From: Sphingomonas sp. SORGH_AS_0950
GTDB taxonomy: Bacteria; Pseudomonadota; Alphaproteobacteria; Sphingomonadales; Sphingomonadaceae
DNA: 64,000 bases
Direction of reading: 5' to 3'
NCBI RefSeq assembly: GCF_030818415.1
Contig: NZ_JAUTAE010000001.1
Location: 3,064,001-3,128,000 of the forward strand
A program made the position numbers and the translations under genes. The notes under the pieces are model-generated. The model saw only the letters and a list, made by a program, of their open reading frames with translations, did not search any database and was not told where the DNA came from. Positions 9,361 to 18,483 of the stretch are shown piece after piece. The number at the start of each line of letters is the position of its first letter. Position 1 is the first letter of the stretch.

Positions 9361-9924
9361 ATGAGCGGGAATGAACACGCCATGCCCACCTGGCATGGCA
9401 CGACGATTTGCTCGGTGCGCCGTGGCGGCCGGGTGGTGGTGGCCGGGGACGGTCAGGTTTCGATGGGCCAGACGGTCATGAAGCCCAATGCGCGGAAAGT
9501 CCGGCGCCTGGGCGACGGATCGGTCATCGGCGGCTTTGCGGGGGCGACGGCGGATGCCTTTACCCTGTTCGAGCGGCTGGAGGCCAAGCTGGAGCGGCAT
9601 AACGGCCAGTTGCTGCGCGCCGCGGTCGAGCTCGCCAAGGACTGGCGGACCGACAAGTTCCTGCGCAACCTGGAGGCGATGATGATCGTCGCCGACAAGG
9701 ACGTGACGCTGATCCTGACCGGCAATGGCGATGTGCTGGAGCCCGAGAACGGCATTTGCGCGATCGGGTCGGGCGGCAATTACGCGCTCGCGGCGGCGCG
9801 GGCGCTTGTCGACTATGAACAGGATGCCGAGACGATCGCGCGCAAGGCGATGGCGATCGCCGCCGATGTCTGCGTCTACACCAATGACCGCGTCACGCTC
9901 GAAGCCATCGACGGCGCGCAATAA
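9361..9924 (+). CDS. hslV: ATP-dependent protease proteolytic subunit HslV
   Basis: 187 aa. Threonine protease of the HslUV (ClpQY) complex. After removal of the first residues, the nucleophile is the threonine in [13 protein letters not shown]; the core [17 protein letters not shown] is diagnostic. ATG 9361 ([15 protein letters not shown]) matches alphaproteobacterial relatives; ATG 9382 would start directly at MPTWHG and a more distal ATG at 9325 extends into repeat DNA. It precedes hslU by 12 bp, so the two subunits are co-transcribed. Confidence 0.93.
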   Translation: MSGNEHAMPTWHGTTICSVRRGGRVVVAGDGQVSMGQTVMKPNARKVRRLGDGSVIGGFAGATADAFTLFERLEAKLERHNGQLLRAAVELAKDWRTDKFLRNLEAMMIVADKDVTLILTGNGDVLEPENGICAIGSGGNYALAAARALVDYEQDAETIARKAMAIAADVCVYTNDRVTLEAIDGAQ

Positions 9925-9936
9925 TTTAGGGTTCCC

Positions 9937-11235
9937 ATGAACGATCAGTTGACCCCCAAGGCGATCGTCGCCGCGCTCGACGCGCATATCATCGGCCAGG
10001 CCGACGCCAAGCGCGCGGTCGCCGTCGCGATGCGCAACCGCTGGCGTCGCCAGCGCCTCGGCGCGGATTTGCGTGACGAGGTGACGCCCAAGAACATCCT
10101 GATGATCGGCCCGACCGGCTGCGGCAAGACCGAGATCAGCCGCCGTCTGGCGAAGCTGGCCGACGCGCCCTTCGTCAAGGTCGAGGCGACCAAGTTCACC
10201 GAGGTCGGCTATGTCGGCCGCGATGTCGAGCAGATCGCGCGCGACCTGGTCGAGGAAGCGATCCGGCTCGAAAAGGAACGCCGCCGGGTCGCGGTGAAGG
10301 ACAAGGCGGAAGAGGCGGCGATGAACCGCTTGCTCGATGCGCTGGTCGGTAAGGATTCGAGCCAGGCGACGCGCGAGGCGTTCCGCCAGCGTTTCCGCGA
10401 CGGCCATCTCGACCAGACCGAGATCGAGATCGAACTGGAACAGGCCCCGGCCATGCCGTTCGAGATTCCCGGTGCCGCGCCGCAGATGATCAACCTGTCG
10501 GAGATGATGGGCAAGGCGTTCGGCGGCGGCCAGCCGCTCAAGCGGCGCAAGCTAACGGTCGGCGCGGCCTGGACCAAGCTGGTCGAGGAAGAGGCGGACA
10601 AGCGGCTCGACCAGGACGAGGTCAGCCGCGCCGCGCTGGCCGATGCCGAGGCGAACGGGATCGTCTTCCTGGACGAGATCGACAAGATTGCCGTGTCGGA
10701 CGTGCGCGGTGGCTCGGTCAGCCGTGAAGGCGTGCAGCGCGACCTGCTGCCGCTGATCGAGGGTACCACCGTCTCGACGAAGTACGGCCCGATGAAGACC
10801 GACCATATCCTGTTCATCGCGTCCGGCGCCTTCCATGTCGCCAAGCCGTCCGACCTGTTGCCCGAGCTTCAGGGGCGGTTGCCGATCCGGGTCGAGCTGA
10901 AGGCGCTGACCGAGGGGGATTTCGTTGCGATCCTGTCGGATACCAAGGCGTCGCTGCCTGCGCAGTACAAGGCGCTGATCGGCACCGAGGGGGTGGACAT
11001 CTCCTTCACGGAGGACGGCATCGCGGCGATCGCGCGCATCGCCGCCGAGGTGAACGCGCAGGTCGAGAATATCGGCGCGCGGCGCTTGCAGACGGTGATG
11101 GAGAAGCTGCTCGAGGATATCAGCTTCGAGGCGGAGGATCGTCAGGGCACGGTGCTGACGGTCGATGCGGCCTATGTCGACCAGCAACTGTCGGCGGTGG
11201 CGCGCAATACCGATCTGAGCCGGTTCGTCCTGTGA
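9937..11235 (+). CDS. hslU: ATP-dependent protease ATPase subunit HslU
   Basis: 432 aa AAA+ unfoldase that feeds proteins to HslV. Walker A is GPTGCGKT (58-65), Walker B is IVFLDEIDK (about 240-248), the pore motif is the GYVGRD region, and the C-terminus [16 protein letters not shown] is the tail that docks into HslV. The insertion (I) domain between the Walker motifs is present. It lies 12 bp behind hslV. Heat-shock control is usual for this operon elsewhere, but no heat-shock promoter was identified here. Confidence 0.95.
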   Translation: MNDQLTPKAIVAALDAHIIGQADAKRAVAVAMRNRWRRQRLGADLRDEVTPKNILMIGPTGCGKTEISRRLAKLADAPFVKVEATKFTEVGYVGRDVEQIARDLVEEAIRLEKERRRVAVKDKAEEAAMNRLLDALVGKDSSQATREAFRQRFRDGHLDQTEIEIELEQAPAMPFEIPGAAPQMINLSEMMGKAFGGGQPLKRRKLTVGAAWTKLVEEEADKRLDQDEVSRAALADAEANGIVFLDEIDKIAVSDVRGGSVSREGVQRDLLPLIEGTTVSTKYGPMKTDHILFIASGAFHVAKPSDLLPELQGRLPIRVELKALTEGDFVAILSDTKASLPAQYKALIGTEGVDISFTEDGIAAIARIAAEVNAQVENIGARRLQTVMEKLLEDISFEAEDRQGTVLTVDAAYVDQQLSAVARNTDLSRFVL

Positions 11236-11265
11236 TTCCGGGGTGAGGGCTCGGTGAGACACCGT

Positions 11266-11388
11266 GGCCCTCCCCCATCCCCTCCCGCTTGCGGGAGGGG
11301 CGAGCCAAGGCCGTCATTGGCGGATAGATCGAACCCTCCGATCTTGCCGCTCCCCTCCCGCAGGCGGGAGGGGGTGGGGGAGGGCAGG
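11266..11388. repeat. Intergenic palindromic repeat, family C (copy 2)
   Basis: It has the same architecture as 543-646: ccctcccccatCCCCTCCCGC-ttGCGGGAGGGG, a spacer, then CCCCTCCCGC-agGCGGGAGGGG-tgggggaggg. It lies between the hslU stop and the end of a minus-strand gene, where it could terminate both transcripts. Confidence 0.75.
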
Positions 11389-11405
11389 CCCCCAGGCGAC
11401 ACCGC

Positions 11406-11771
11406 CTATTTTTTCACCCTATCATAGGGCACGAACCCGTCGAACACGCACCATTGCGACGGGATGGACATGCCCTGTTGCAGCACCCGGAACCGGTCGT
11501 TGCGACAGATCTGCGAGCCCCAGCGTTCGACGATCAGCGTATTGAACGGCTGGAGCCCCGGACATTGTCCGCGCACCTTGGCGCGCCACATGCGCTGGCC
11601 GCCGCCATTGATGACGATCGTGTCGTTGTCATAGATGGACGGCCCCGACATGGCGGTGGTGGTATCGACACACTTGGCGGGCGGCCCGGCGACCCGGCCC
11701 GCAAAGGGATCGGACTTGGCCGCCACCAGGCTCAGCCCCAGGGCGACGAGCGGAAGGACGCGCCAGCGCAT
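11406..11771 (-). CDS. Small exported hypothetical protein
   Basis: 121 aa starting MRWRVLPLVALGLSLVAAKSD, a probable signal peptide. The mature part has four cysteines (AKCVDTT, RGQCPGLQ, QICRND, QWCVFDG), consistent with two periplasmic disulfides, and motifs such as MSGPSIYDNDTIVINGGG. No family was recognised. The ATG overlaps the TGA of the upstream lipoprotein gene (TGATG), so translation is probably coupled and the products may act together. A longer open frame on the same strand is only the shifted reading of that upstream gene. Confidence 0.7.
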   Translation of the reverse strand: MRWRVLPLVALGLSLVAAKSDPFAGRVAGPPAKCVDTTTAMSGPSIYDNDTIVINGGGQRMWRAKVRGQCPGLQPFNTLIVERWGSQICRNDRFRVLQQGMSIPSQWCVFDGFVPYDRVKK

Positions 11772-12199
11772 CACCGGGCCTTCCGATAGGGGGTGAATTC
11801 GCCGAAGCTGCAACTGCCCGTGAAGAAGCCCGATGCGCGGTCGACGGTCTGCGCGATATCGCCCGAGCAGAGCTGGCCCGTGGTGGTGCGCGTGACGAAG
11901 ATGTTGTTGCCCTGTCCGCCGACCCCGTCGCAGCCACCCGAGGTCTGGCTGACATATTTCAGATTGGGCGACACGGTATAGACGATGGTCGGGCCATAGG
12001 AGCGGACCTGCTGCGTCCGATACTGGCTGATGCATTGGGTCGGCGATCCCGACGTCAGGCCGCGCAACGCCTTGTCCAGATCGGCCTTCTCGGTTTCGGC
12101 CCGTTGTTCGATCCGCGCCTTTTCCGCCGGGGTCAGCGTACAGCCCGCCAAGGCCACCGCCGGAACAAGCACCGAAAGCCATGTCGCGATACGCATCAT
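11771..12199 (-). CDS. Putative lipoprotein
   Basis: 142 aa. The N-terminus MMRIATWLSVLVPAVALAGC ends in a lipobox (LAGC), so the mature protein should be lipid-anchored from that cysteine. A short charged helix (EKARIEQRAETEKADLDKAL) follows, then a Gly/Thr-rich region with five further cysteines. No known family was recognised. GGAG lies six bases before the ATG; the second ATG is an equally possible start. The gene lies downstream of gloA-gloB on the same strand and overlaps the next exported gene by one base. Confidence 0.72.
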   Translation of the reverse strand: MMRIATWLSVLVPAVALAGCTLTPAEKARIEQRAETEKADLDKALRGLTSGSPTQCISQYRTQQVRSYGPTIVYTVSPNLKYVSQTSGGCDGVGGQGNNIFVTRTTTGQLCSGDIAQTVDRASGFFTGSCSFGEFTPYRKAR

Positions 12200-12236
12200 T
12201 TCGTCTCCTTCGATCAGCGTCTCCCGTAGCTAGACG

Positions 12237-12953
12237 TTAACCTCTGAACGCATCCTTGGCTGCACGTCTCTCGGCCAATTCGTCGGCATCGACCGAACGC
12301 AGGAACGGGTTGGTGGCGCGCTCCAGCGCGATGGTCGTGGGGATGGTCGGCTCGCCCTGTTCGCGCATCGCTTCGACATCGGCCAGTCGGGCCGCGATCG
12401 CCGCATTGTCCGGCTCGACCGTGGCGGCGAAGCGTGCGTTCGACAGCGTATATTCGTGTCCGCAATAGACCCGCGTATCCTCGGGCAGCGCGGCGAAGCG
12501 GCGCATATTGGCGTGCATCTGCGCCGCCGTCCCCTCGAACAATCGGCCGCATCCCATTGCGAACAGCGTGTCGCCGGTGAAGATCACCCCGCGATCGGCC
12601 AGGTGGAAGGCGATATGCCCCGCCGTATGCCCCGGCACCGACCAGATGGTGGCCTGCGCATGGCCGACCGCGATCCCGTCGCCTTCCTCCAATAGCGTAT
12701 CGAGCCCTGCGATCCGGTCCGCCTCCGCCGCCGGCCCCGCGACCGTCGCGCCCGCGGCGCGCAGCGCGGCCGCGCCGCCGACATGATCGGGATGCCAATG
12801 GGTCAGCCAGACCTGCCCGATCGTCCAGCCGCGTGCGGCGGCGGCGGCGGCCACCGGCCCGGCCTCGCCCGGATCGAGCGCCACGGTGTGCCCGGCATCG
12901 TGGATCAGCCAGGCATAGTTGTCGGACAGGACGGGGACTCGGACGATTTCCAT
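12237..12953 (-). CDS. gloB: Hydroxyacylglutathione hydrolase (glyoxalase II)
   Basis: 238 aa metallo-beta-lactamase fold enzyme. The metal-binding motif THWHPDH is at residues 51-57, with further ligands in PGHTAGHIAFH, FTGDTLFAMGCGRLFEG and the Cys-Gly-His-Glu-Tyr motif YCGHEYT. It hydrolyses S-D-lactoylglutathione to D-lactate and glutathione, the second step of methylglyoxal detoxification. ATG 12953 (MEIVRVPVLSDNYAW) matches the family start. It follows gloA on the same strand with a 10-bp gap, so the two glyoxalase steps are in one operon. The glutathione maker gshA lies elsewhere in the window. Confidence 0.93.
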   Translation of the reverse strand: MEIVRVPVLSDNYAWLIHDAGHTVALDPGEAGPVAAAAAARGWTIGQVWLTHWHPDHVGGAAALRAAGATVAGPAAEADRIAGLDTLLEEGDGIAVGHAQATIWSVPGHTAGHIAFHLADRGVIFTGDTLFAMGCGRLFEGTAAQMHANMRRFAALPEDTRVYCGHEYTLSNARFAATVEPDNAAIAARLADVEAMREQGEPTIPTTIALERATNPFLRSVDADELAERRAAKDAFRG

Positions 12954-12963
12954 GAACCGCGCC

Positions 12964-13380
12964 TTACCAGCTTCCGACATTGGGCATCGACGCCCAAGGT
13001 TCGGCCGGGGGCAGCGCACCGTCCTGCAACAGCTCGATCGAGATGCCGTCGGGCGTCTTGACGAAGGCCATATGCCCGTCGCGCGGCGGGCGGTTGATCG
13101 TGATCCCGGCGTCCATCAGCCGCTGGCAGGTGTCGTAGATATTGTCGACGCGGTAGGCCAGATGCCCGAAATTGCGCCCGCCGCCATAGATTTCGGGGTC
13201 CCAATTATGGGTCAGCTCGACCTCGGCGCGGCCTTCGTCCCCCGGCGCGGCCAGGAAGATCAGCGAGAAGCGGCCACGCTCATTGTCGATCCGCCGCACC
13301 TGTTTCAGCCCCAGCAGCTCGAAGAAGCGGATGCTGGCATCGGGATCGCTGACCCGGATCATGGTGTGAAGATAGCGCAT
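12964..13380 (-). CDS. gloA: Lactoylglutathione lyase (glyoxalase I)
   Basis: 138 aa vicinal-oxygen-chelate protein. Metal ligands can be assigned as His5 (YLHTMIRV), Glu55 (AEVELTHNW), His73 (FGHLAYRV) and Glu116 (GISIELLQ), all present. It isomerises the hemithioacetal of methylglyoxal and glutathione to S-D-lactoylglutathione. ATG 13380 is preceded by GGAG at good spacing. gloB follows 10 bp downstream, so the full detoxification pathway is co-transcribed. Confidence 0.93.
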   Translation of the reverse strand: MRYLHTMIRVSDPDASIRFFELLGLKQVRRIDNERGRFSLIFLAAPGDEGRAEVELTHNWDPEIYGGGRNFGHLAYRVDNIYDTCQRLMDAGITINRPPRDGHMAFVKTPDGISIELLQDGALPPAEPWASMPNVGSW

Positions 13381-13501
13381 CGTGTCTCCTGCCTGGGAAT
13401 AGAGGGGCGGCGCACCGGTCGCGGGAGGCGATAGCCGCCTCGACCGGATCACCGTCCTACCCGCAACCAATCCGTTCCACCTTGACCTGCGATAAGGGGC
13501 G

Positions 13502-14272
13502 TCAGCGGCTCTGGAACTGGGCCAGGGCCTTGGCGGTCAGGCTGCGGATCGGGCTGTCGGCGGGGGCCAGCCGGGCGGCCTCGCTCCACGCCTTGCGCGC
13601 ACCCGCCTCGTCGCCGCTGGCGGCGGCGATATTGCCCGCCTCGAGCTGGACATTGGCATCGTCGGCGGAGCGGGCCAGCGCCTGGGCGATGTCCTTCTGC
13701 GCGCGGGGGAGGTCGTTCATCCGCCGGGCGAGCGTCGCCGACAACAGCCAGGCGAGCGGGTCGCCGGGCACGTTGGTCAGCGCGGCGTCCAGATCGACGC
13801 GCGCCGCCGCCATCTGGCTGTCGGCGACCAGCGCGCGGGCGCGGTCGAGTTGCACCTCGCCGCGCGCGAAGCCGGTCAGCTCGCCCGCCCCCAGCGCGGC
13901 GTCGAGCGCGGCGCGCGCCTTGACGGCGTTGCCCGCCGCCAGCTGGGCATTGCCCGCCTGCGCCCAGTAATTGGCGGCGCGGACGTCATGCGCCGTCTCG
14001 GCCGCGCGCGCCGCCTGCTCGAAGGCGCTGGCCGCCGCCACCCAGTTTCGCTCGGTCGCATAGGCGAGCCCCAGGCATTGCTGCGCGAAGAATCCGCCCC
14101 CGGCCAGCTGCCATCGCGCCGCCTCCGCATGCGCCGTGCCCGGATCGCGTTCGGCCAGGGTGACGCAGCGTTGATAGCGCGCCTCGCGCGGGTCGGCGGG
14201 TAGGGCGGGCTTGGTCACTGCGGGAGCCCCGGTCTGAACCAGCGCGGCGAGCGCGAGGGGGAGAAGGATCAT
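13502..14272 (-). CDS. TPR-repeat exported protein
   Basis: 256 aa. It begins MILLPLALAALVQTGAPA, a probable signal peptide, followed by several helix-turn-helix tetratricopeptide-like units (about residues 60-250: WVAAASAFEQAARAAETAH, GNAVKARAALDAALGAG, LPRAQKDIAQALARSADD, GDEAGARKAWSEAARLAP). These usually scaffold protein-protein contacts; the partner is unknown. Its ATG lies inside the stop region of the upstream hydrolase (ATGA overlap), so the two are translationally coupled. A single long frame spanning both genes is a frame coincidence and not a fusion. Confidence 0.8.
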   Translation of the reverse strand: MILLPLALAALVQTGAPAVTKPALPADPREARYQRCVTLAERDPGTAHAEAARWQLAGGGFFAQQCLGLAYATERNWVAAASAFEQAARAAETAHDVRAANYWAQAGNAQLAAGNAVKARAALDAALGAGELTGFARGEVQLDRARALVADSQMAAARVDLDAALTNVPGDPLAWLLSATLARRMNDLPRAQKDIAQALARSADDANVQLEAGNIAAASGDEAGARKAWSEAARLAPADSPIRSLTAKALAQFQSR

Positions 14273-15000
14273 AGGCGGCTCAACACTCCCTCGACGCTCC
14301 GGATCAGCAGCGCGATGTCGGCCTCGCGCGACAGCCGATGATCGCCATCCTTGATGAGCAGTGTCTGCACATCGGCTGAACGGAACAGCCCGGCCAGATG
14401 CGCGGTGCGGTGCCACGGCACGTCGCTGTCCGCCATTCCCTGGAGCAGCCGGACGGGGCCGTCGAACTCGATGGGGGCGAAGGTCAGCCGGTTCGCCTCG
14501 CCCGAGGACCAGAAACGGCGGGTATAGATGGTGGGCGCGGGGCCATAGGGGTTGGGCCGCTCCAGCCGCCCTTCCTGAAGGATCGCCATCTTCTCCTCGG
14601 GCGAGAAACCCCAGTCGGTGAAGTCGGGCGCGGGGGCGATGCCGACCAGCGCCTTGACCTGGGTCGGCCGGGCGCGCGCGGCCAGCAGCATCAGCCAGCC
14701 GCCCATCGACGATCCCACCAGCACGGCGGGGCCGGGCACCACCGTATCGAGCATCGCGATGACGTCGTCGCGCCAGTCCGCCAGCGCCTGATCCTCGAAC
14801 GCCCCCTCCGACTCGCCGCAGCCGCCATAGTCGAAGCGCAGGAATGCCCGCCCGTTCGCCTTGGCCCATTGTTCGAGCGCCAGGGCCTTCGACCCCTGCA
14901 TGTCCGAGGCATAGCCGGGCAGGAAGACGATCGCGGGCGCTTTGCCCGGCGTCCAGTGATGGGCGAGCCTGGGGCGCGGCGGGGCGGGGGTGTCGGTCAT
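14269..15000 (-). CDS. Alpha/beta hydrolase
   Basis: 243 aa. The nucleophile elbow is GSSMGG (Ser98), the oxyanion-side motif is FLPGYASDMQG, and the C-terminal catalytic histidine is in KDGDHRLS. The FLRFDYGGCGESEG segment resembles the ABHD10/serine aminopeptidase-type cytosolic thioesterases. The substrate is unknown. The gene shares four bases with the downstream TPR gene, which suggests a common role. Confidence 0.82.
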   Translation of the reverse strand: MTDTPAPPRPRLAHHWTPGKAPAIVFLPGYASDMQGSKALALEQWAKANGRAFLRFDYGGCGESEGAFEDQALADWRDDVIAMLDTVVPGPAVLVGSSMGGWLMLLAARARPTQVKALVGIAPAPDFTDWGFSPEEKMAILQEGRLERPNPYGPAPTIYTRRFWSSGEANRLTFAPIEFDGPVRLLQGMADSDVPWHRTAHLAGLFRSADVQTLLIKDGDHRLSREADIALLIRSVEGVLSRL

Positions 15001-15086
15001 GCGCGGGATTTAGGGGATGGAGGAAACAATGGAAACCCATGGGCTTATCCTCCCCTCCGTTCGGCCCGAGCGGAGGAGAGGGGGCT

Positions 15087-15341
15087 TCAGATCACATATT
15101 CCACGCTTTTCATCTGCGCCTGCGCCGCCTGGACCTTGCGACGCTTGGCGACCATCTCGGCGTGGAGCCGCGCGATCGTGTCGCTGCCGGTCGTGGTGCA
15201 CAGCCCCGGCACCACCGCATGGACCAGCGCGCCCAGACCGCCGGCGATCATGATCCCCCCGAACCGCGCCGCGACGCCGAAATGCTGGACATAGCTCTCG
15301 CCGACGCTTTCGGGATGCTCGGTAAACAGGCGGCGGAACAT
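15087..15341 (-). CDS. DUF6356-type small protein
   Basis: 84 aa. It opens MFRRLFTEHPESVGESYVQH and has a single hydrophobic segment (GGIMIAGGLGALVHAVVPGL), followed by a charged helix (ARLHAEMVAKRRKVQAAQAQ). I recognise it as the DUF6356 type common in sphingomonads; its function is not known. AGGAG lies upstream of ATG 15341. It is probably an inner-membrane protein. Confidence 0.75.
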   Translation of the reverse strand: MFRRLFTEHPESVGESYVQHFGVAARFGGIMIAGGLGALVHAVVPGLCTTTGSDTIARLHAEMVAKRRKVQAAQAQMKSVEYVI

Positions 15342-15420
15342 GACGGGCGTTCTCCTATGGCCGTTTGCGCTGATCCTATCATGGCGGTGGGGATTGGCCA
15401 AATGACGAAGGGAAGGCCCT

Positions 15421-16812
15421 TTACCGGCCCGCCAGCCGCTCCACCATGTCCTGCGCCAGCAGGCTGAGCGTGTCGTCGCGCGCGCCCATCACCACGATCC
15501 GGTCGCCCGGCCGTGCCTCCGCGACCAGCGCCTCGGCGGCCTCCGCACGCTCGGCGATATGGCGGGCATCGACGCCGCGCGCGTGCAGGTCGGCGACGAT
15601 GTCGGCGCTCGTCACCTCGCGCGCGACCGTGCCGCCGAAATAGGCCGGGTCGGGCAGCGCCAGCACGTCGCCGGGCTTCATCCGCGCGGCGATGCTGTCG
15701 ACCAGTTCGCGGCGCATGACCTTCAGCGGGCCATAGCCATGCGGCTGGAACAGGACCAGCAACCGGCCCGGAAAGGCGTGGAGCGTGTCCAGGGTCGCGG
15801 CGATCTTGTCGGGGTTGTGGCCGAAATCGTCGATCACAGTCACGCCGCCCGCCTCGCCGACCTTCTCGAACCGGCGCTTGAGCCCGGTGAATCGCTCGAC
15901 CGCGCGGATCGCGTCGATCAGGGGCACCCCCGCCGCCACGCTCGCGCCGATCGCCGCCAGCGCGTTGGAGACATTGTGGCGGCCCGGCACCGACAGCCGG
16001 ACATGATAGCCCGCGCCCCCCGTGATCAGGTCGAAGCCGATCGCAAAGGGTTCGGGCTTCAGTGCCTCGGCGACCAGATCGCCCGCCCCCTCGACCGCGA
16101 AGGTGGTCAGGTTGGGGATGTCCGCCAGCAGCGCCGCCGTCTCGGCATCGCCCGCATTGGCGACGACATGACGCGCGCGCCTGGCAAAGCCGCCGAACAG
16201 GTCGCGCAATTCCTCCAGCGACTTGTGGTCCAGGCTGACATTGTTCAGCACCGCGATGGCCGGGTCGTAAAAGGCGATCGAGCCGTCGCTTTCGTCCACC
16301 TCGCTGACGAACGCCTCGCCGCCGCCGACCAGCGCGCTGGCAAAGGGGCTGTCGGGCGAGACGAAATCCTTCATCACCGCGCCGTTCATCGCGGTCGGGT
16401 CGCGCCCCGTCTCGTGCAGGATGAAGGCGATCATGCCGGTGACGGTCGACTTGCCGCTGGTCCCGGCGACGCCGATGGGCAGCGCGCTGTCGTTGAACAG
16501 CCCCGCCAGCATCCGCGCCCGGGTGGCGCGCGCGCAGCCCAGCCGGTTGGCGGCGACGATGTCGGGCACCGTCTCTTCCACCGCCGCCGAGGCGATCACC
16601 AGCTGGTCGGCCGACACCACGCCCGACCCGTCCTGCGGGAACAGCGCGATGCCCGCCCGGCGCAGCGCGTCGAACTTGGCCGCGACCCGGCCCTGGTCGA
16701 GCCCCCGGTCGGAGCCCGAAACCGCCCAGCCGCGGGCGTGCAGGATCATGGCGAGCGGCATCATGCCCGATCCGCCGATGCCCACCAGAAAACAGGAATT
16801 GCCGTTGTCCAT
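15421..16812 (-). CDS. Mur ligase family protein (MurC/Mpl type)
   Basis: 463 aa. An N-terminal Rossmann domain ([18 protein letters not shown]) binds UDP-MurNAc in this family. The ATPase P-loop is GTSGKST (117-123), with the central-domain segments SEVDESDGS and NNVSLDHKS, and a C-terminal domain with [11 protein letters not shown]. It joins L-alanine or a murein peptide to UDP-MurNAc. The P-loop is GTSGKS, whereas MurC normally has GTHGKT, so this is probably not the main MurC. The divergent neighbour is an LD-carboxypeptidase, which produces the tripeptide used by Mpl, favouring a murein-recycling ligase. That assignment is inference from context. Confidence 0.8.
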   Translation of the reverse strand: MDNGNSCFLVGIGGSGMMPLAMILHARGWAVSGSDRGLDQGRVAAKFDALRRAGIALFPQDGSGVVSADQLVIASAAVEETVPDIVAANRLGCARATRARMLAGLFNDSALPIGVAGTSGKSTVTGMIAFILHETGRDPTAMNGAVMKDFVSPDSPFASALVGGGEAFVSEVDESDGSIAFYDPAIAVLNNVSLDHKSLEELRDLFGGFARRARHVVANAGDAETAALLADIPNLTTFAVEGAGDLVAEALKPEPFAIGFDLITGGAGYHVRLSVPGRHNVSNALAAIGASVAAGVPLIDAIRAVERFTGLKRRFEKVGEAGGVTVIDDFGHNPDKIAATLDTLHAFPGRLLVLFQPHGYGPLKVMRRELVDSIAARMKPGDVLALPDPAYFGGTVAREVTSADIVADLHARGVDARHIAERAEAAEALVAEARPGDRIVVMGARDDTLSLLAQDMVERLAGR

Positions 16813-16885
16813 GGCGTCACGCTATCGGCGAGATGGCGGTGCAGGGCAATGCCCGGCCGGACGAGCGAATGGAGGGACGCAGGAC

Positions 16886-17701
16886 ATGAAGATCGGAATC
16901 CTCGCCCCGGCCAGCATCGGCAACCCCGCCGCCGAGGCGCCGGTCAGCGCCTTCGCCGCGATCGCCTATCCGGACGTCGACCTGATCTTCCACCCGCAAT
17001 GCTATGAGCAGGACGGGCATTTCGCCGGGTCCGACGAACGCCGCGCCTCGGCCTTTCTCGAATTCGCCAACGATCCCGGCATCGACGCGATCTGGTTCCT
17101 GCGCGGCGGTTACGGATCGAACCGCATCCTGTCGCGGGTCATGCCCCATCTGAACGCGGCGGCGGGGCACAAGACCTATATCGGCTATTCCGATCTCGGC
17201 TTCGTGCTGGCCGCGCTCTATGCCCGGCGGATCGGGCGGCCGGTGCACGGCCCGATGGCGAGCGACATCAGGCGCCAGCATGGCGACGTGACGGTGGCGC
17301 GCTCGCTCGGCTGGCTGACCGGCGGCGACCGGCAGGGGCTGGAGCCCGGCCTGGACGGACGCCCGGCGGCGGCGTTCAACCTGTCGATCCTTCATGCGCT
17401 GATCGGCACGCCCTGGCTTCCCGACCTGACCGACCATGTCCTCATCGTCGAGGAAGTGTCCGAGCATATGTATGCGATCGACCGGATGCTGTTCACCATG
17501 GCCAACGCCACCCAGCTGAAGGGCGTGGCGGGCGTCAGGCTGGGTGCGGTCAGCAATGTGCAGGAAAATGAACCGGAATGGGGCGAGACGCTGGAGTTCA
17601 TGATCCAGCGCTGGTGCACCGAGATGGGTGTGCCCTATCTGGGGCGGGCACGGGTCGGGCACACCCAGGACAATCATCTGGTGCCGTTCGGAATCGTGTG
17701 A
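16886..17701 (+). CDS. ldcA: Muramoyltetrapeptide (LD-) carboxypeptidase, S66 family
   Basis: 271 aa. Family S66 serine peptidase: the oxyanion region is FLRGGYGSNR, the nucleophile is Ser102 in IGYSDLG, the glutamate is in LIVEEVSEHMY and the histidine is in RVGHTQDNH. It removes the terminal D-Ala from murein tetrapeptides in the cytoplasm. ATG 16886 has GGAGGGACGC upstream; longer in-frame starts read back through the divergent ligase gene. The 73-bp divergent arrangement with the Mur ligase suggests joint control of murein peptide recycling. Confidence 0.87.
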   Translation: MKIGILAPASIGNPAAEAPVSAFAAIAYPDVDLIFHPQCYEQDGHFAGSDERRASAFLEFANDPGIDAIWFLRGGYGSNRILSRVMPHLNAAAGHKTYIGYSDLGFVLAALYARRIGRPVHGPMASDIRRQHGDVTVARSLGWLTGGDRQGLEPGLDGRPAAAFNLSILHALIGTPWLPDLTDHVLIVEEVSEHMYAIDRMLFTMANATQLKGVAGVRLGAVSNVQENEPEWGETLEFMIQRWCTEMGVPYLGRARVGHTQDNHLVPFGIV

Positions 17702-17724
17702 CGCCATAAAAAGGGAGGTCTGAC

Positions 17725-18483
17725 GTGAAGGCAATGACGGTCGGAATGCTGATGCTGCTATCGGCAAGCGGAGCCATCGCGCAGACGACGGAGCCGCCCC
17801 AGATCCGGGTCTCGGGCACCGGCACGGCCAAGACGTTGCCCGACCGCGCCACGGTCGGGTATCGCGTGCGGGGCGAGGGTGCGACCTCGGATGAAGCGAC
17901 CGCCCGGCTGCGCGACACTGCGAAGGCCATTCGCACCGGTGTCGAGGGATTGCTGCGCGGCGACATGGAGCTTCATTCAACCGATTTCGACATCGTGCCC
18001 GTCCGGTCGCGCGAATGCACGCAGAACGGCTATGGCCAGGCGCAGCTCTCGACGGGGCCCTGCGCGATCCTGGGCTATGTCGCAACCATGCCGGTGTCGA
18101 TCGATACGCCGCGCATCAAGGATGCGGGAACGCTTGTCGGCTTGATCGGGCGCCTGGGTGGCCTCGACGCCGGATTGCAGCGTTTCTGGCTGAAGGATGA
18201 CAGGGCGGCGCGGCAACAGGCGATGCAAGCCGCGCTGGCCAGCGCCAAGGCACAGGCCCGGTTGATCGCCGAAAGCTCGGGCGCCAAACTCGGTGCGCTG
18301 CTGCGTGTTCAGGATGGGAGCTTTGCCGACACGACGATCGTCGTGTCCGCGGCCCGCGCGGACGAGGCGCCCCCACCGCCGCCGCCTCCGCCGCCCGCGC
18401 CCGAGGCCATCCGGGTCGATCTGGTCCCGATGCCGATTTCGACCAACGTCAATGTCGTGGTGGCGTACGCTATCGATCAATGA
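17725..18483 (+). CDS. SIMPL domain (DUF541) exported protein
   Basis: 252 aa. A signal peptide ends near AIAQ (about residue 20). The SIMPL domain follows: IRVSGTGTAKTLPDRATVGY at the start, ATARLRDTAKAIRTGVEGL and the conserved late segment ALASAKAQARLIAESSGAKLG. A run of about ten prolines (near residue 218) precedes the final strand region NVNVVVAYAI. Periplasmic or outer-membrane associated proteins of this family have been linked to stress responses, but the mechanism is unknown. It lies 23 bp after ldcA and may be co-transcribed with it. Confidence 0.85.
   Translation: MKAMTVGMLMLLSASGAIAQTTEPPQIRVSGTGTAKTLPDRATVGYRVRGEGATSDEATARLRDTAKAIRTGVEGLLRGDMELHSTDFDIVPVRSRECTQNGYGQAQLSTGPCAILGYVATMPVSIDTPRIKDAGTLVGLIGRLGGLDAGLQRFWLKDDRAARQQAMQAALASAKAQARLIAESSGAKLGALLRVQDGSFADTTIVVSAARADEAPPPPPPPPPAPEAIRVDLVPMPISTNVNVVVAYAIDQ

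Noticed and set aside
11406..12182. A 258-aa frame covering the lipoprotein gene and the downstream exported gene
   Set aside because: Its first part is the lipoprotein gene read in another frame; only the last 121 residues look real.
13502..15040. A 512-aa apparent fusion on the minus strand
   Set aside because: The first half is the shifted frame of the alpha/beta hydrolase gene; the TPR gene begins at 14272 with its own signal peptide and an ATGA overlap.
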